A DNA stretch of 64,000 bases from the NCBI RefSeq assembly GCF_028463985.1, contig NZ_CP116766.1, positions 620,001 to 684,000 of the forward strand. The letters are read 5' to 3'. Positions 8,026-16,900 of the stretch are shown piece by piece (position 1 is the stretch's first letter; each line of letters starts with the position of its first letter). A program made the position numbers and the translations under genes. The notes beneath the pieces are model-generated. The model made no database searches, was not told the origin of the DNA, and saw only the letters and a program-made list of their open reading frames with translations. The stretch comes from Neisseria lisongii (GTDB taxonomy: Bacteria; Pseudomonadota; Gammaproteobacteria; Burkholderiales; Neisseriaceae).

Positions 8026-9417
8026 ATGAAGCATATCCACATTATCGGCATCGGTGGGACATTTATGGGCGGAATCGCTGCGATTGCCAAAGAGGCAGGG
8101 TTTAAAGTCAGCGGTTGCGATGCCAAAATGTATCCGCCGATGAGTACGCAGTTGGAAGCCTTGGGCATTGATGTCCACGAGGGTTTTGATGCGGCGCAGC
8201 TTGATGAATTTCAAGCCGATATTTATGTTATCGGCAATGTTGCCAAGCGGGGCATGGAGGTGGTGGAAGCCGTGTTGAACCGCAATTTGCCTTATACGTC
8301 CGGCCCGCAGTGGCTGGCGGAAAATGTGCTGCACCAGCATTGGGTGTTGGGCGTGGCGGGAACGCACGGTAAAACCACCACTGCATCTATGCTGGCGTGG
8401 GTATTGGAATACGCAGGTTTGGCACCCGGTTTCCTGATCGGCGGCGTGCCGCAGAATTTCAGCATGTCGGCACGCTTGCCGCAAACGCCGGCGCAAGACC
8501 CAAACAGCAAATCGCCGTTTTTTGTGATTGAAGCCGATGAATACGATACGGCATTTTTCGACAAACGCTCAAAATTCGTCCACTACCGCCCGCGTACGGC
8601 AATTTTGAACAATCTGGAATTTGACCACGCCGATATTTTCGCCGATTTAGCGGCGATTCAGACCCAGTTCCATCATTTGGTGCGCACCGTTCCGGCGCAG
8701 GGGTTGGTGGTGTGCAACGGCAAAGAACGCAGTCTGAGCGAAACTTTAGATAAAGGCTGCTGGACACCGGTCGAATTGTTCGGCTGCACCGAAGGCTGGG
8801 AAGTGGCCGATGTGGCGGCGGACGGCTCGTTTGACGTGTTGTTCAAAGGTGAAAAAGCCGGACGGGTTGCGTGGGATTTAATCGGCGAACACAACCGCAT
8901 GAACGCTTTGGCGGTGATCGCCGCCGCCCGCCATGTCGGTGTTGCCGTCGCCACCGCCTGCGAGGCTTTGGGCGCATTTAAAAACGTCAAACGCCGAATG
9001 GAAATCAAAGGAACGGTTAAAGGCATAACCGTTTATGACGATTTCGCCCACCACCCGACCGCCATCGACACCACCATCGCCGGTTTGCGCCAAAAAGTCG
9101 GCAGCGGGCGGATTTTGGCGGTATTAGAACCCCGTTCCAACACCATGAAACTGGGTACAATGAAAGCCGCCTTGCCCGACAGCCTGAAAGCCGCCGACCA
9201 AGTATTCTGCTATGCCGGCGGCGTGGATTGGGATGTTGCCGAAGCCCTGTCGCCATTGGGCGGCAAACTGCACATCGGCAAGGATTTTGATGCTTTCGTT
9301 GCCGAAATCATCCGCCAAGCCCGAAGCGGCGACCATATTTTGGTGATGAGCAACGGCGGCTTCGGCGGCATTCACGACAAACTGCTGCAAGGCTTGGCAG
9401 ACAGCGAGGCCGTCTGA
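8026..9417 (+). CDS. mpl: UDP-N-acetylmuramate:L-alanyl-gamma-D-glutamyl-meso-diaminopimelate ligase
   Basis: Murein-recycling ligase that joins recovered tripeptide to UDP-MurNAc in the cytosol. The 463-residue Mur-ligase protein starts MKHIHIIGIGGTFMGGIAAIAKEAG (nucleotide-binding N-terminal fold), has the ATP loop GVAGTHGKTTTASML, the VIEADEYDTAFFDKRSKF segment typical of Mpl rather than MurC, and the C-terminal Rossmann domain (DDFAHHPTAIDTTIAG, LEPRSNTMKLG, SNGGFGGIHDKL). The ATG at 8026 gives the normal family length. It is divergent from surE and stands alone. Confidence 0.96.
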   Translation: MKHIHIIGIGGTFMGGIAAIAKEAGFKVSGCDAKMYPPMSTQLEALGIDVHEGFDAAQLDEFQADIYVIGNVAKRGMEVVEAVLNRNLPYTSGPQWLAENVLHQHWVLGVAGTHGKTTTASMLAWVLEYAGLAPGFLIGGVPQNFSMSARLPQTPAQDPNSKSPFFVIEADEYDTAFFDKRSKFVHYRPRTAILNNLEFDHADIFADLAAIQTQFHHLVRTVPAQGLVVCNGKERSLSETLDKGCWTPVELFGCTEGWEVADVAADGSFDVLFKGEKAGRVAWDLIGEHNRMNALAVIAAARHVGVAVATACEALGAFKNVKRRMEIKGTVKGITVYDDFAHHPTAIDTTIAGLRQKVGSGRILAVLEPRSNTMKLGTMKAALPDSLKAADQVFCYAGGVDWDVAEALSPLGGKLHIGKDFDAFVAEIIRQARSGDHILVMSNGGFGGIHDKLLQGLADSEAV

Positions 9418-9449
9418 ACATTAAGCAACCCGCAGCCTGTATGAAGGTA

Positions 9450-9608
9450 TATAGTGAAAATACCGAATTTTCTGTACAAATCGGCAAGCTAATGGCAGTC
9501 GGAATATGTGGTGTCCACCTGCACTCTGTTCCCCGTCCCGCTGGCGGGAAGGGGCTAGGGGAAGGGTGGCTCGCTGTGGTGTCATATTTTTTCGGTTGAT
9601 TTACTATA
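9450..9608. repeat. TA-flanked miniature element, family R1, copy A
   Basis: A 159-bp element running from TATAGTGAAAATACCGAA to CGGTTGATTTACTATA. Its centre holds the palindrome CCCCGTCCCGCTGGCGGGAAGGGG. Near-identical copies lie at 12971-13113, and inverted at 28134-28291 and 40117-40291. The ends resemble Correia repeats but the core differs. Confidence 0.8.
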
Positions 9609-9658
9609 TTCAGGGATAGGGCGTTTCCCATTCAACAAACATTCCTGCTTATAAAACA

Positions 9659-9691
9659 AAGCCGTCTGAAAACATGATTTTCAGACGGCTT
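9659..9691 (-). terminator. DUS-pair terminator of copA
   Basis: Inverted DUS copies with a 5-base loop; the minus strand continues into TTTGTTTTAT just after the copA stop. Confidence 0.8.
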
Positions 9692-9712
9692 CATTTTATT
9701 CTACAACGCCGT

Positions 9713-11875
9713 TCAGCGGATTTTAATCCGTTTCAAACGCAGGGCGTTGGTCAGAACGGAGATGGAGCTGAGCGCCATGGCGGCACCGGCGATAACGGGG
9801 CTGAGCAGGCCGACGGCGGCGAGCGGTATGCCGAGCAGGTTGTAAAACAGGGCGAAAAACAGGTTTTGTTTGATGTTTTTCAGCGTAGCTCGGGCAATCA
9901 ACAGGGCATCGGCAAGTTGATTGACCGACTGTTTCATCAGCGTGGCGGCGGCGCTATGTTCGGCGATGTCGGCTCCGCCTTTGATGGCAAAACCGACATC
10001 GGCGGCGGCAAGGGCAGGGGCATCGTTGATGCCGTCGCCGCTCATGGCAACGGTTTTGCCTTGCTGCTGCAGTCGGCGGACGGCTTCGGCTTTGTCGCGC
10101 GGACTCATGTTGCCGTATGCGTGTGTGATACCGAGAATGCGGGCAATGTGATCAACGGTGGCCTGATGGTCGCCGCTCATGATATGCACTTCGATGCCTC
10201 TGTTTTTCAGACGGCTGATGGCGGTTTGGCTGTCGGCTTTCAGCGAGTCGGCAAGGGCGAATGCGCCGATGGGGCGGCCGTTGAGCGAAACGGCGGCAAT
10301 GCTGGCGATTTGCCACACGGGGTCGGGCAGTTCGGGCAGCGTCAGGCCGCAGAAATCGGGTTTGCCGATTTTGACTTCGCCCCAACCGGCAACATCGGCA
10401 ATCATACCGGCACCGCTTTCGCTGCGGATATTATCGGCAGCGGGCAGAGGCAAGCGGCGTTCGTGTGCAGCACGGGTAAGGGCGTTTGCCAGCGGGTGGG
10501 CGGCGTGTTGTTCGACTGCGGCGGCAAGCAGATACAGCGTGTCTTCATCGATATGGCGTTCATTTTCAGACGGCCTCAGCCAGACGGCGGCGACTTTGGG
10601 TTTGCCTTCGGTCAGCGTGCCGGTTTTGTCGAGTACAACCGTATCGACACGGGCGGCAGTTTCCATGGCGGCGGCATCCTTAAACCAAATGCCGTGCTGC
10701 ACCGCCTTACCCATGCCCGCCATAATGGCCGCCGGTGTTGCCAAACCGAGGGCGCAGGGGCAGGCAATCACCAATACGGCGGCGGCGTGTATCAAGGCGG
10801 TTTCGGCGTTGCCCTTCAGCCACCACGTCAGGGCAAACGTCAGCAGAGCAACGCTCACGACTGCGGGAACAAATACCGCAGCGGCTTTATCGGCCATGCG
10901 GGCAATCGGGGCTTTGCTTCCTTGGGCTTCGGAAAGCGCCGTCATCATATCGCCGAGCAGGGTTTGGCTTCCGAGCCGTTCGGCACGGTAGGTCAGGCTT
11001 CCGTCAGTGAGCAGCGCCCCCGCCAGCACCCGGCTGCCCGCCTGTTTGATTTCGGGACGGGATTCGCCGGTCAGATGGCTTTCGTCTGCCCAACCGCTGC
11101 CGCTTTCTACCACGCCGTCAGCGGCAATCCGCCCGCCGTGGACAGTGCGGATTAATTCGCCGGTTTGAATTTCATTAAGAGCGATTTGCTGCCATGTACC
11201 ATTGCGGAACACATTCACCTGCTGCGGCGTGAGTTTGAGCAGCAGGCCGAGGCTGTTGAGGCTGGTATGTTTGGTGCGCTGTTCGAGAAACTTACCCAGC
11301 GACACCAACCCGATTACCATCACCGCCGCCTCAAAATAAATATGGTGCGCCGCATGGTTGCCATGGCGGAACATCATATACGCCGAATAAAGATAAACCG
11401 ACAGCGTCCCCATGCTGACCAACACATCCATATTCGCCAGCCCGCCCCGAATGGACGAATACGCCCCCCGATAAAACGGCAACGCCAGATAAAGCTGCAC
11501 CACACTGGCCAACACCAGTTGCCACAGCGGCGGCAACATCCAATCATGCCGTCCGACCATCATACCGAGCATACCGAAAGCAAACGGCAGATTGATGGCC
11601 CACAGCAGCCACAAACGCCAGCCGATACGGTTTTCAGACGGCCTTTCCGCAGCGGCATCGTGTTTTTCCTCCGCACCGAAACCGGTTTTTTCAATGATGG
11701 AACGGATTGCCGCCGCATCGGTTTGCGTGTCGTCAAATTCAATTTGGGCTTCTTCGCCGGCAAAATTAACCGAGGCCGTCTGAATAAAGTCTTTTTTATT
11801 CAAAACCTTTTCAATGCGGGTAGCACATGCCTGACAAGTCATGCCGTGAATATGGAAGCGGATTTTCTGTTGCAT
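9713..11875 (-). CDS. copA: Copper-exporting P1B-type ATPase
   Basis: Inner-membrane pump that removes Cu(I) from the cytosol at the cost of ATP. The 720-residue protein has one N-terminal metal-binding domain (HIHGMTCQACATRIEKV), then membrane helices, the actuator TGESRPE, the intramembrane ACPCALGLATPAA metal site, the phosphorylation motif DKTGTLTEGKPK, EQHAAHPLA for the nucleotide domain, and MSGDGINDAPALAAADVGFA. The start at 11875 (MQQKIRFHIHGMTC) is the family start; the longer frame to 11953 overlaps the promoter. Two in-frame DUS copies encode RPSEN in linkers. copZ lies upstream on the same strand beyond a nitroreductase. Confidence 0.95.
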   Translation of the reverse strand: MQQKIRFHIHGMTCQACATRIEKVLNKKDFIQTASVNFAGEEAQIEFDDTQTDAAAIRSIIEKTGFGAEEKHDAAAERPSENRIGWRLWLLWAINLPFAFGMLGMMVGRHDWMLPPLWQLVLASVVQLYLALPFYRGAYSSIRGGLANMDVLVSMGTLSVYLYSAYMMFRHGNHAAHHIYFEAAVMVIGLVSLGKFLEQRTKHTSLNSLGLLLKLTPQQVNVFRNGTWQQIALNEIQTGELIRTVHGGRIAADGVVESGSGWADESHLTGESRPEIKQAGSRVLAGALLTDGSLTYRAERLGSQTLLGDMMTALSEAQGSKAPIARMADKAAAVFVPAVVSVALLTFALTWWLKGNAETALIHAAAVLVIACPCALGLATPAAIMAGMGKAVQHGIWFKDAAAMETAARVDTVVLDKTGTLTEGKPKVAAVWLRPSENERHIDEDTLYLLAAAVEQHAAHPLANALTRAAHERRLPLPAADNIRSESGAGMIADVAGWGEVKIGKPDFCGLTLPELPDPVWQIASIAAVSLNGRPIGAFALADSLKADSQTAISRLKNRGIEVHIMSGDHQATVDHIARILGITHAYGNMSPRDKAEAVRRLQQQGKTVAMSGDGINDAPALAAADVGFAIKGGADIAEHSAAATLMKQSVNQLADALLIARATLKNIKQNLFFALFYNLLGIPLAAVGLLSPVIAGAAMALSSISVLTNALRLKRIKIR

Positions 11876-11908
11876 GGCGTAAAGATGGGGGAAGTTGGCG
11901 GAGAATTC

Positions 11909-11937
11909 ACTATAAACCTGAACAACGGGTACGTCAA
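11909..11937 (-). promoter_or_regulatory. Candidate copA promoter
   Basis: On the minus strand TTGACG (11932-11937), 17-base spacer, TATAGT (11909-11914), 34 bases before the copA start. The -10 region reads TATAGTGAATTC, resembling the ends of the miniature elements nearby. No CueR-type dyad was recognised in the spacer. Confidence 0.5.
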
Positions 11938-12018
11938 AACACAGACAGGCCAACCGGCATAATCATCAGGACTTTGCTGAAGAAAATAAACCAAGGCCGT
12001 CTGAAAACCGCTTTCCGT

Positions 12019-12180
12019 TATAGTGAAATAGCCTCAAAGCACTCCAGCGTTGGCTTCGCCCGGCTCAAAGAGGACGGTTTTATAACCGGATGAAACGACC
12101 ATCCGGATAAAACCTGTCCTGTACTATTTGTACTGTCTGCGGCTTGCCGCCTTGTATTGCTTTGGGGTTATTTCACTATA
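12019..12180. repeat. Correia-type repeat enclosed element
   Basis: A 162-bp element with inverted ends (TATAGTGAAATAGCC / GGTTATTTCACTATA) and the typical Correia core segment TACTATTTGTACTGTCTGCGGC. It fills the gap between copA and the nitroreductase gene. Confidence 0.8.
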
Positions 12181-12239
12181 AATCAAATCAGGAAAATGCA
12201 GTTTTCAGACGGCCTTACCTTCATTTTAAAAATCAAGAT

Positions 12240-12905
12240 TTATTCCGCCCACACAACCACTTCTTCCGCTGCTTTGCGGTTTTTATCGGCGATGTCCCGG
12301 GTGCGGTAGCCGAAGGTTACGGCAACGGATACGCCCCATTCGGCGGGGTCAAACAGGCCTTGTCCGGCGAGCAGGCGGTTCATGGCTTCGTAGTTGAAAC
12401 CCTCGATGGGGCAGGAATCGATACCCGCCATAGCGGCACCGGTCATCATATTCGCCAGTGCGATATAGGTTTGGCGGCACGCCCAGTCAAACAGGCTGCG
12501 TTCGCTGTTCAAAATATCGATGTCGGTTTGCTGGAAATTACGGTATTTTTCCAAAGTGGCGGCGATTTGTTCAGGGTCGGTAACGCCCCGCCGCACCATG
12601 CTTTCACGCAGAAATTCAGAATCGTAGCGGGCGTTTTTCTTGGCAAGAATCACCACAATATGGCTGGCGGTGTCCAAAGCATTGAGCATACCCCAAGCAA
12701 AAGGCTTCATCGCTTGGCGCAACTCGGGATTCTGAATTACCAAAAATTGCCAAGGCTCACTACCGACCGAGCTGGGCGAAAGGCGGCCGAGTTCCAAAAT
12801 AAAATTGAAATCCTCTTGGCTGATTTTGCGTTCGGGGTCGTAATGGCGGCAGGACTTGCGGTATTTAAAAGCGGCTAAAATCTGTTTTGGGGTTAAAGTC
12901 GTCAT
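12240..12905 (-). CDS. NAD(P)H nitroreductase family protein (NfsB-like)
   Basis: FMN-dependent oxidoreductase of the nitroreductase superfamily, 221 residues. FKYRKSCRHYDPERKI near the N-terminus binds the FMN phosphate, LSPSSVGSEPWQFLVI is the second signature, and the C-terminal IDSCPIEGFNYEAMNRLL and GVSVAVTFGYR are typical of the NfsB/YfkO group. The ATG at 12905 was chosen; the ATG at 12971 lies within a DUS. Substrate is unknown; nitroaromatics or quinones are usual in the family. It separates copA from copZ, and the repeats on both sides make shared transcription doubtful. Confidence 0.87.
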   Translation of the reverse strand: MTTLTPKQILAAFKYRKSCRHYDPERKISQEDFNFILELGRLSPSSVGSEPWQFLVIQNPELRQAMKPFAWGMLNALDTASHIVVILAKKNARYDSEFLRESMVRRGVTDPEQIAATLEKYRNFQQTDIDILNSERSLFDWACRQTYIALANMMTGAAMAGIDSCPIEGFNYEAMNRLLAGQGLFDPAEWGVSVAVTFGYRTRDIADKNRKAAEEVVVWAE

Positions 12906-12970
12906 CGTGTATTCCTTGGTTGAGACGGGCAAGGCCGTCTGAAAATCACTTGCGCCGTTTTCAGACGGCA

Positions 12971-13113
12971 TATAGTTAAAACACCGAATTTTCTGTACAA
13001 ATCGGCAAGCTAAGTTGGCTCACCTGCACTTTGTTCCCCGTCCCGCTGGCGGGAAGGGGTTAGGGGAAGGGTGGCTCGCTGTGGCATCATATTTTTTCGG
13101 TTGATTTACTATA
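12971..13113. repeat. Miniature element R1, copy B
   Basis: A 143-bp copy (TATAGTTAAAACACCGAA ... CGGTTGATTTACTATA) sharing the palindromic core of copy A. It abuts an inverted DUS pair at 12932-12969, and its right end supplies the stop codon of copZ (13109-13111). Confidence 0.8.
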
Positions 13114-13336
13114 GCATATACTTTTCAGCCGCATCAAAACCCGCCTCTTCAATGGCCGCAATCAAAGCGGCAGCATCGGTTTGCGACGGGTCGAAACGGA
13201 TAATGCTCTGCTGCTCGGCAAGGCTGGTGTCGGCTTGGATCACACCGGCAGCAGCGTTCAAAATACGGTTAACGCTGTTCACGCAGCCGTTGCAGGTCAT
13301 GCCTTCGATTTTAAGAGTCAGAGTTTGCGTAGTCAT
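13109..13336 (-). CDS. copZ: Copper chaperone, heavy-metal-associated domain protein
   Basis: Single HMA domain of 75 residues with the metal motif IEGMTCNGCVNSV, the ferredoxin-like beta-alpha-beta-beta-alpha-beta layout and the closing IEEAGFDA. In this family it carries Cu(I) to CopA, and copA lies downstream on the same strand. The ATG at 13336 has AAAGGA eight bases upstream; the TTG just before it is a less likely start. The final codons and stop (YML then TAG) overlap the end of a miniature element, so the tail was probably altered by insertion. Confidence 0.88.
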   Translation of the reverse strand: MTTQTLTLKIEGMTCNGCVNSVNRILNAAAGVIQADTSLAEQQSIIRFDPSQTDAAALIAAIEEAGFDAAEKYML

Positions 13337-13955
13337 CAATCAATTCCTTTCGGTTGGGGAAGTGTTTTATATAAATGCGAACGGGGAATAGGTCAAGTTT
13401 TTTGTTTGGTCTGCACGCTGCGATTATGGCGGATTAACCCAAAAACAGAGTACCGCAGCAATCCTTCTTATTTGACGACATTTTTGCTAAATTAAGTGAG
13501 GAAATGTAAACCAACAACAATAAATAACAACCATTCTTATTTCTGTTTTATCAGATTGAGTATAAACAGAAAAAATCCTTCAAATTGATGAATTGAAAGT
13601 CGTACAAATACAACAAAACCGCTTTTATTTAAAGCAATTATTCTACGATAACAATATGAAAAACAAAGAAATTATTGATTGGCATAAAAGAGGAATGTGC
13701 GTAGCGGCAAATATGCGGGTAAAGCCCGCAAATTAAGTTTACTTGCTGCATGATTTTTGGGGACAATAGGAAGATTTTTATCAAAATCTATCAAAGTATT
13801 CAGATTTTTTGAATTTGAATAACAAAGAAATCGATTGAAGAGGCAGGCTGTAAGCCGAGAGGCGGGCGGTCTGTAAAAAGATAATAAAGATAATAGCGAT
13901 CCTATCAATACCTTTAAAATAGGAATATTTTAATTTCATCTAAAGGATGTGAATC
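13337..13955. other. AT-rich leader region upstream of the giant adhesin gene
   Basis: Over 600 bases without a convincing gene. It is clearly more AT-rich than the neighbouring housekeeping genes and lacks DUS copies. A small hairpin (TGCGGG, 5-base loop, CCCGCA) lies near 13711-13727. AAAGGATG about nine bases before 13956 is a good ribosome binding site. No long homopolymer tract that could drive phase variation was seen. Confidence 0.6.
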
Positions 13956-16900
13956 ATGAATAAAGTGTTCAAAGTGATTTGGAACCATGTTACCCAAACC
14001 TGGGTGGCGGCTTCTGAATTGAGCAAAGCACACGGCAAAACCAAATCAAGCGCAGCGCAAAAAGCGGCGGCAGTAGCAGTTTCCGCATTGGCGGCAACAT
14101 CAGGCATTGCCTCGGCAGCGGTGGGTGATCCAGTTCTACAAGGCACAACCGATGGCGCTCGTACATTAGCAGTTGGTACTAATTCAAAAGCGACTGGAGC
14201 GGATACGACTGCGGTTGGTTATGGTGCTATTGCGGGTACTAACACTTCTACCGTCAGTGCCACTGCGATTGGTTCAGCTGCTAGTGCCTCTGCTAAACAT
14301 GCCCTTGCCATTGGTGGTAAAACAAAAGCCAGTGGAGATGGTGCGATTGCTATTGGTTTTGGTAGTGAGGCAACTGGGACGGAAGCGGTTGCGATTGGTG
14401 GCTCGAACTGGAGTGCTGGTGTTGCCTCTCGAGCGCAAGGTGACCAATCCATTGCCATTGGTCCGAATACCAAGGCGGTGGGTCATTCTTCGGTTGTGAT
14501 TGGTAACGATGATCTTGTTAGTGCATTAAGAAGTAATTTGTCAGCAAATTCTAATATTTTGATTGGTGACTATGAAATTAAAGCGGGTAAAGATAAAGAA
14601 GGTAATGCCGTTACTCTTGCTACGGCATTAGAAAAACTTACCGGTATTGTGAGTTCTGGAAATCCTGAGATTGCGGGTGGAAACCCAACAGGCTTAATGG
14701 TGTATAGAGGTTCTGAAGTATCACACGGTTCTGTGGCAGTGGGTGTACAGAGTATTGCCAAAGGTGAGCTTGCCACAGCTATCGGTACATCATCAAATGC
14801 CAGTGCCGTGGGTTCAGTAGCGCTGGGTGTGGCAGCTGAAACAGATATTGGTAACTCGGTAGCAATCGGTGCAGGTTCAACCACCAAAGAAGCACATGGT
14901 GAGAAAGAAATTTCCCGTACTATTTTTGGTAAAACCTACAACTTTGCCGGTGGTAGCAATACTGACGCAGGTGACGTAGTTTCATTCGGTACAGCAAACT
15001 ACGAACGCCAACTTAAAAACGTGGCAGCAGGTAAGATTGCATCAGATTCAACGGACGGCATCAACGGTTCACAACTTTATGCGGTGTTAAATAGTATTCA
15101 AAAAATCAAATACTTATCGGTAAATTCAACCGTGGGTGATGCAGCCGAAGAAGATGACGGTTCAAATATCAATAACAACGGTGCAAAAGGCACGAACTCT
15201 ATTGCAATCGGTCCGAACACCACCACAGGTGAAAAAGCCGAAAATGCCGTGGTAATGGGTTTCAACTCTACAACCACAGCGGCGAATGCAACCGTATTGG
15301 GTGCAAACGCTAACGCAAGTGTCGCCGGCGGTATTGCCTTAGGTAACAGCTCTGTGGCAAGCGTGGATAAAGGCGTTACAGGTGCGAAACCATTTGATGA
15401 AGGCCGAACCAATAAATATGAAAATTTAACCAATAATACTGATAATGCGTTAAATTCAACCTTAGCCGCAGTTTCTCTTGGTGGTGGTGATGCGAAAAAT
15501 ACTCGCCAAATCACCGGTCTTGCCGCAGGTACAAACGACACCGATGCGGTGAACGTGGCACAATTAAAATCCGTAAACTTGAAAATTGCTGGTAATAACG
15601 GCAAAGGCGATGTTCTCTTAACAAATCAAACCTTAACCGTTGATGGTAACGCTAGCTATATCACTTCAACTGCAAGCGGTAATAAAGTTACCTTTGATTT
15701 AACCGAAGAAACCAAGAAAAAACTTGAAAAAGATGTTGTTGTCGCAGCAGGTAAAAATGTAACTGTTGATAAAGCTGCACCAGCAGACAGCAATACCACC
15801 ACTTATACCGTTAATGCGTGGGATACTACGGTATCAACTTCTGATGCGTTGAAATTAACCAATACTACTACCGATGCTGATAAAACGCGTGCTTATAACA
15901 TTGATTTAAGCGATGCGACTAAAGCACAGCTTAAGAAAGAAGAAACCGTTGTAGCGAAATCTGGTGAAACCAATATCACTATTAACAATACAACGAAAAA
16001 CTCAACTGGTGGTACTGAGTTTGAAGTTAGCTTAAATAAAGATATTAATTTAACCGAGAATGGTAGCTTAACCGTTGGACCGGTAAAAGTTAATAAAAAT
16101 GGTATTGATGCAGGTAACCAAAAAATTACCAATCTCGGCGATCCAACAGCCGATGGCGATGCGGTTAACTTAAAAACCTTGAAAGCAAAAGAATTGCATA
16201 TCAAACAAGGTGAGTATGCAATTACTGACGGCAAAGTTGAATTAAGCTATGTTGATGGCAATGATACGGCAGTAGCTGATAAAAAAGTAACCATTACAGG
16301 CTTTAATGCTGAAAAAGTGGTTGCAAAAACCGATGCTGACAATATCGCTAGCGTGGCGACTAAATCAAACAAAGCTGCTGGTGAAATTGGCGAAACCTAT
16401 GAGGTTTCTGTGTCTAAAAATGCTGTGAAAGATGCGGCAAGAGAAGCAGTGATTGTTAAATCAGGCAAAAATACCACAGTTACCCCAACAAAAGATGAAA
16501 CTAACCACACTGCTACTTATGTAGTGGATACTGATTTCACCCCTATTATCGACAGCAATCCGTTTGAATATGTAAACAAAGAGGGTAAACCAGTTGTTAA
16601 AGCAACGGACGGTAACTATTACCCAGCGGATCAGTTAGATGCGAATGGTGCGCCAATCGAAAACGCAATAGGTAAAACTGAGCCGAAAGATTTAGTGGTT
16701 CATGCTAAAGGCGATGAAGCAAAACCGATCACCAATGTGGCAAGCAATTTGACCACTTATCCTGATCCAACTAAAGCACCAGGTGCAACTCCTGAAACCC
16801 CTGCTGATCCAAAAGCGGGCTTGTTGAATTTAACCAAACCAACAGATCCAAATGACACCAGCGACAACAATGTTGCCACCGTTGGCGATCTCAGAAATAT

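Noticed and set aside
9674..11155. Open frame of 493 codons on the plus strand
   Set aside because: Antisense to copA, whose P-type ATPase motifs are unmistakable; the translation has no family features.
13672..13908. Small minus-strand open frame upstream of the adhesin
   Set aside because: No ribosome binding site, no family resemblance, and AT-rich leader composition.
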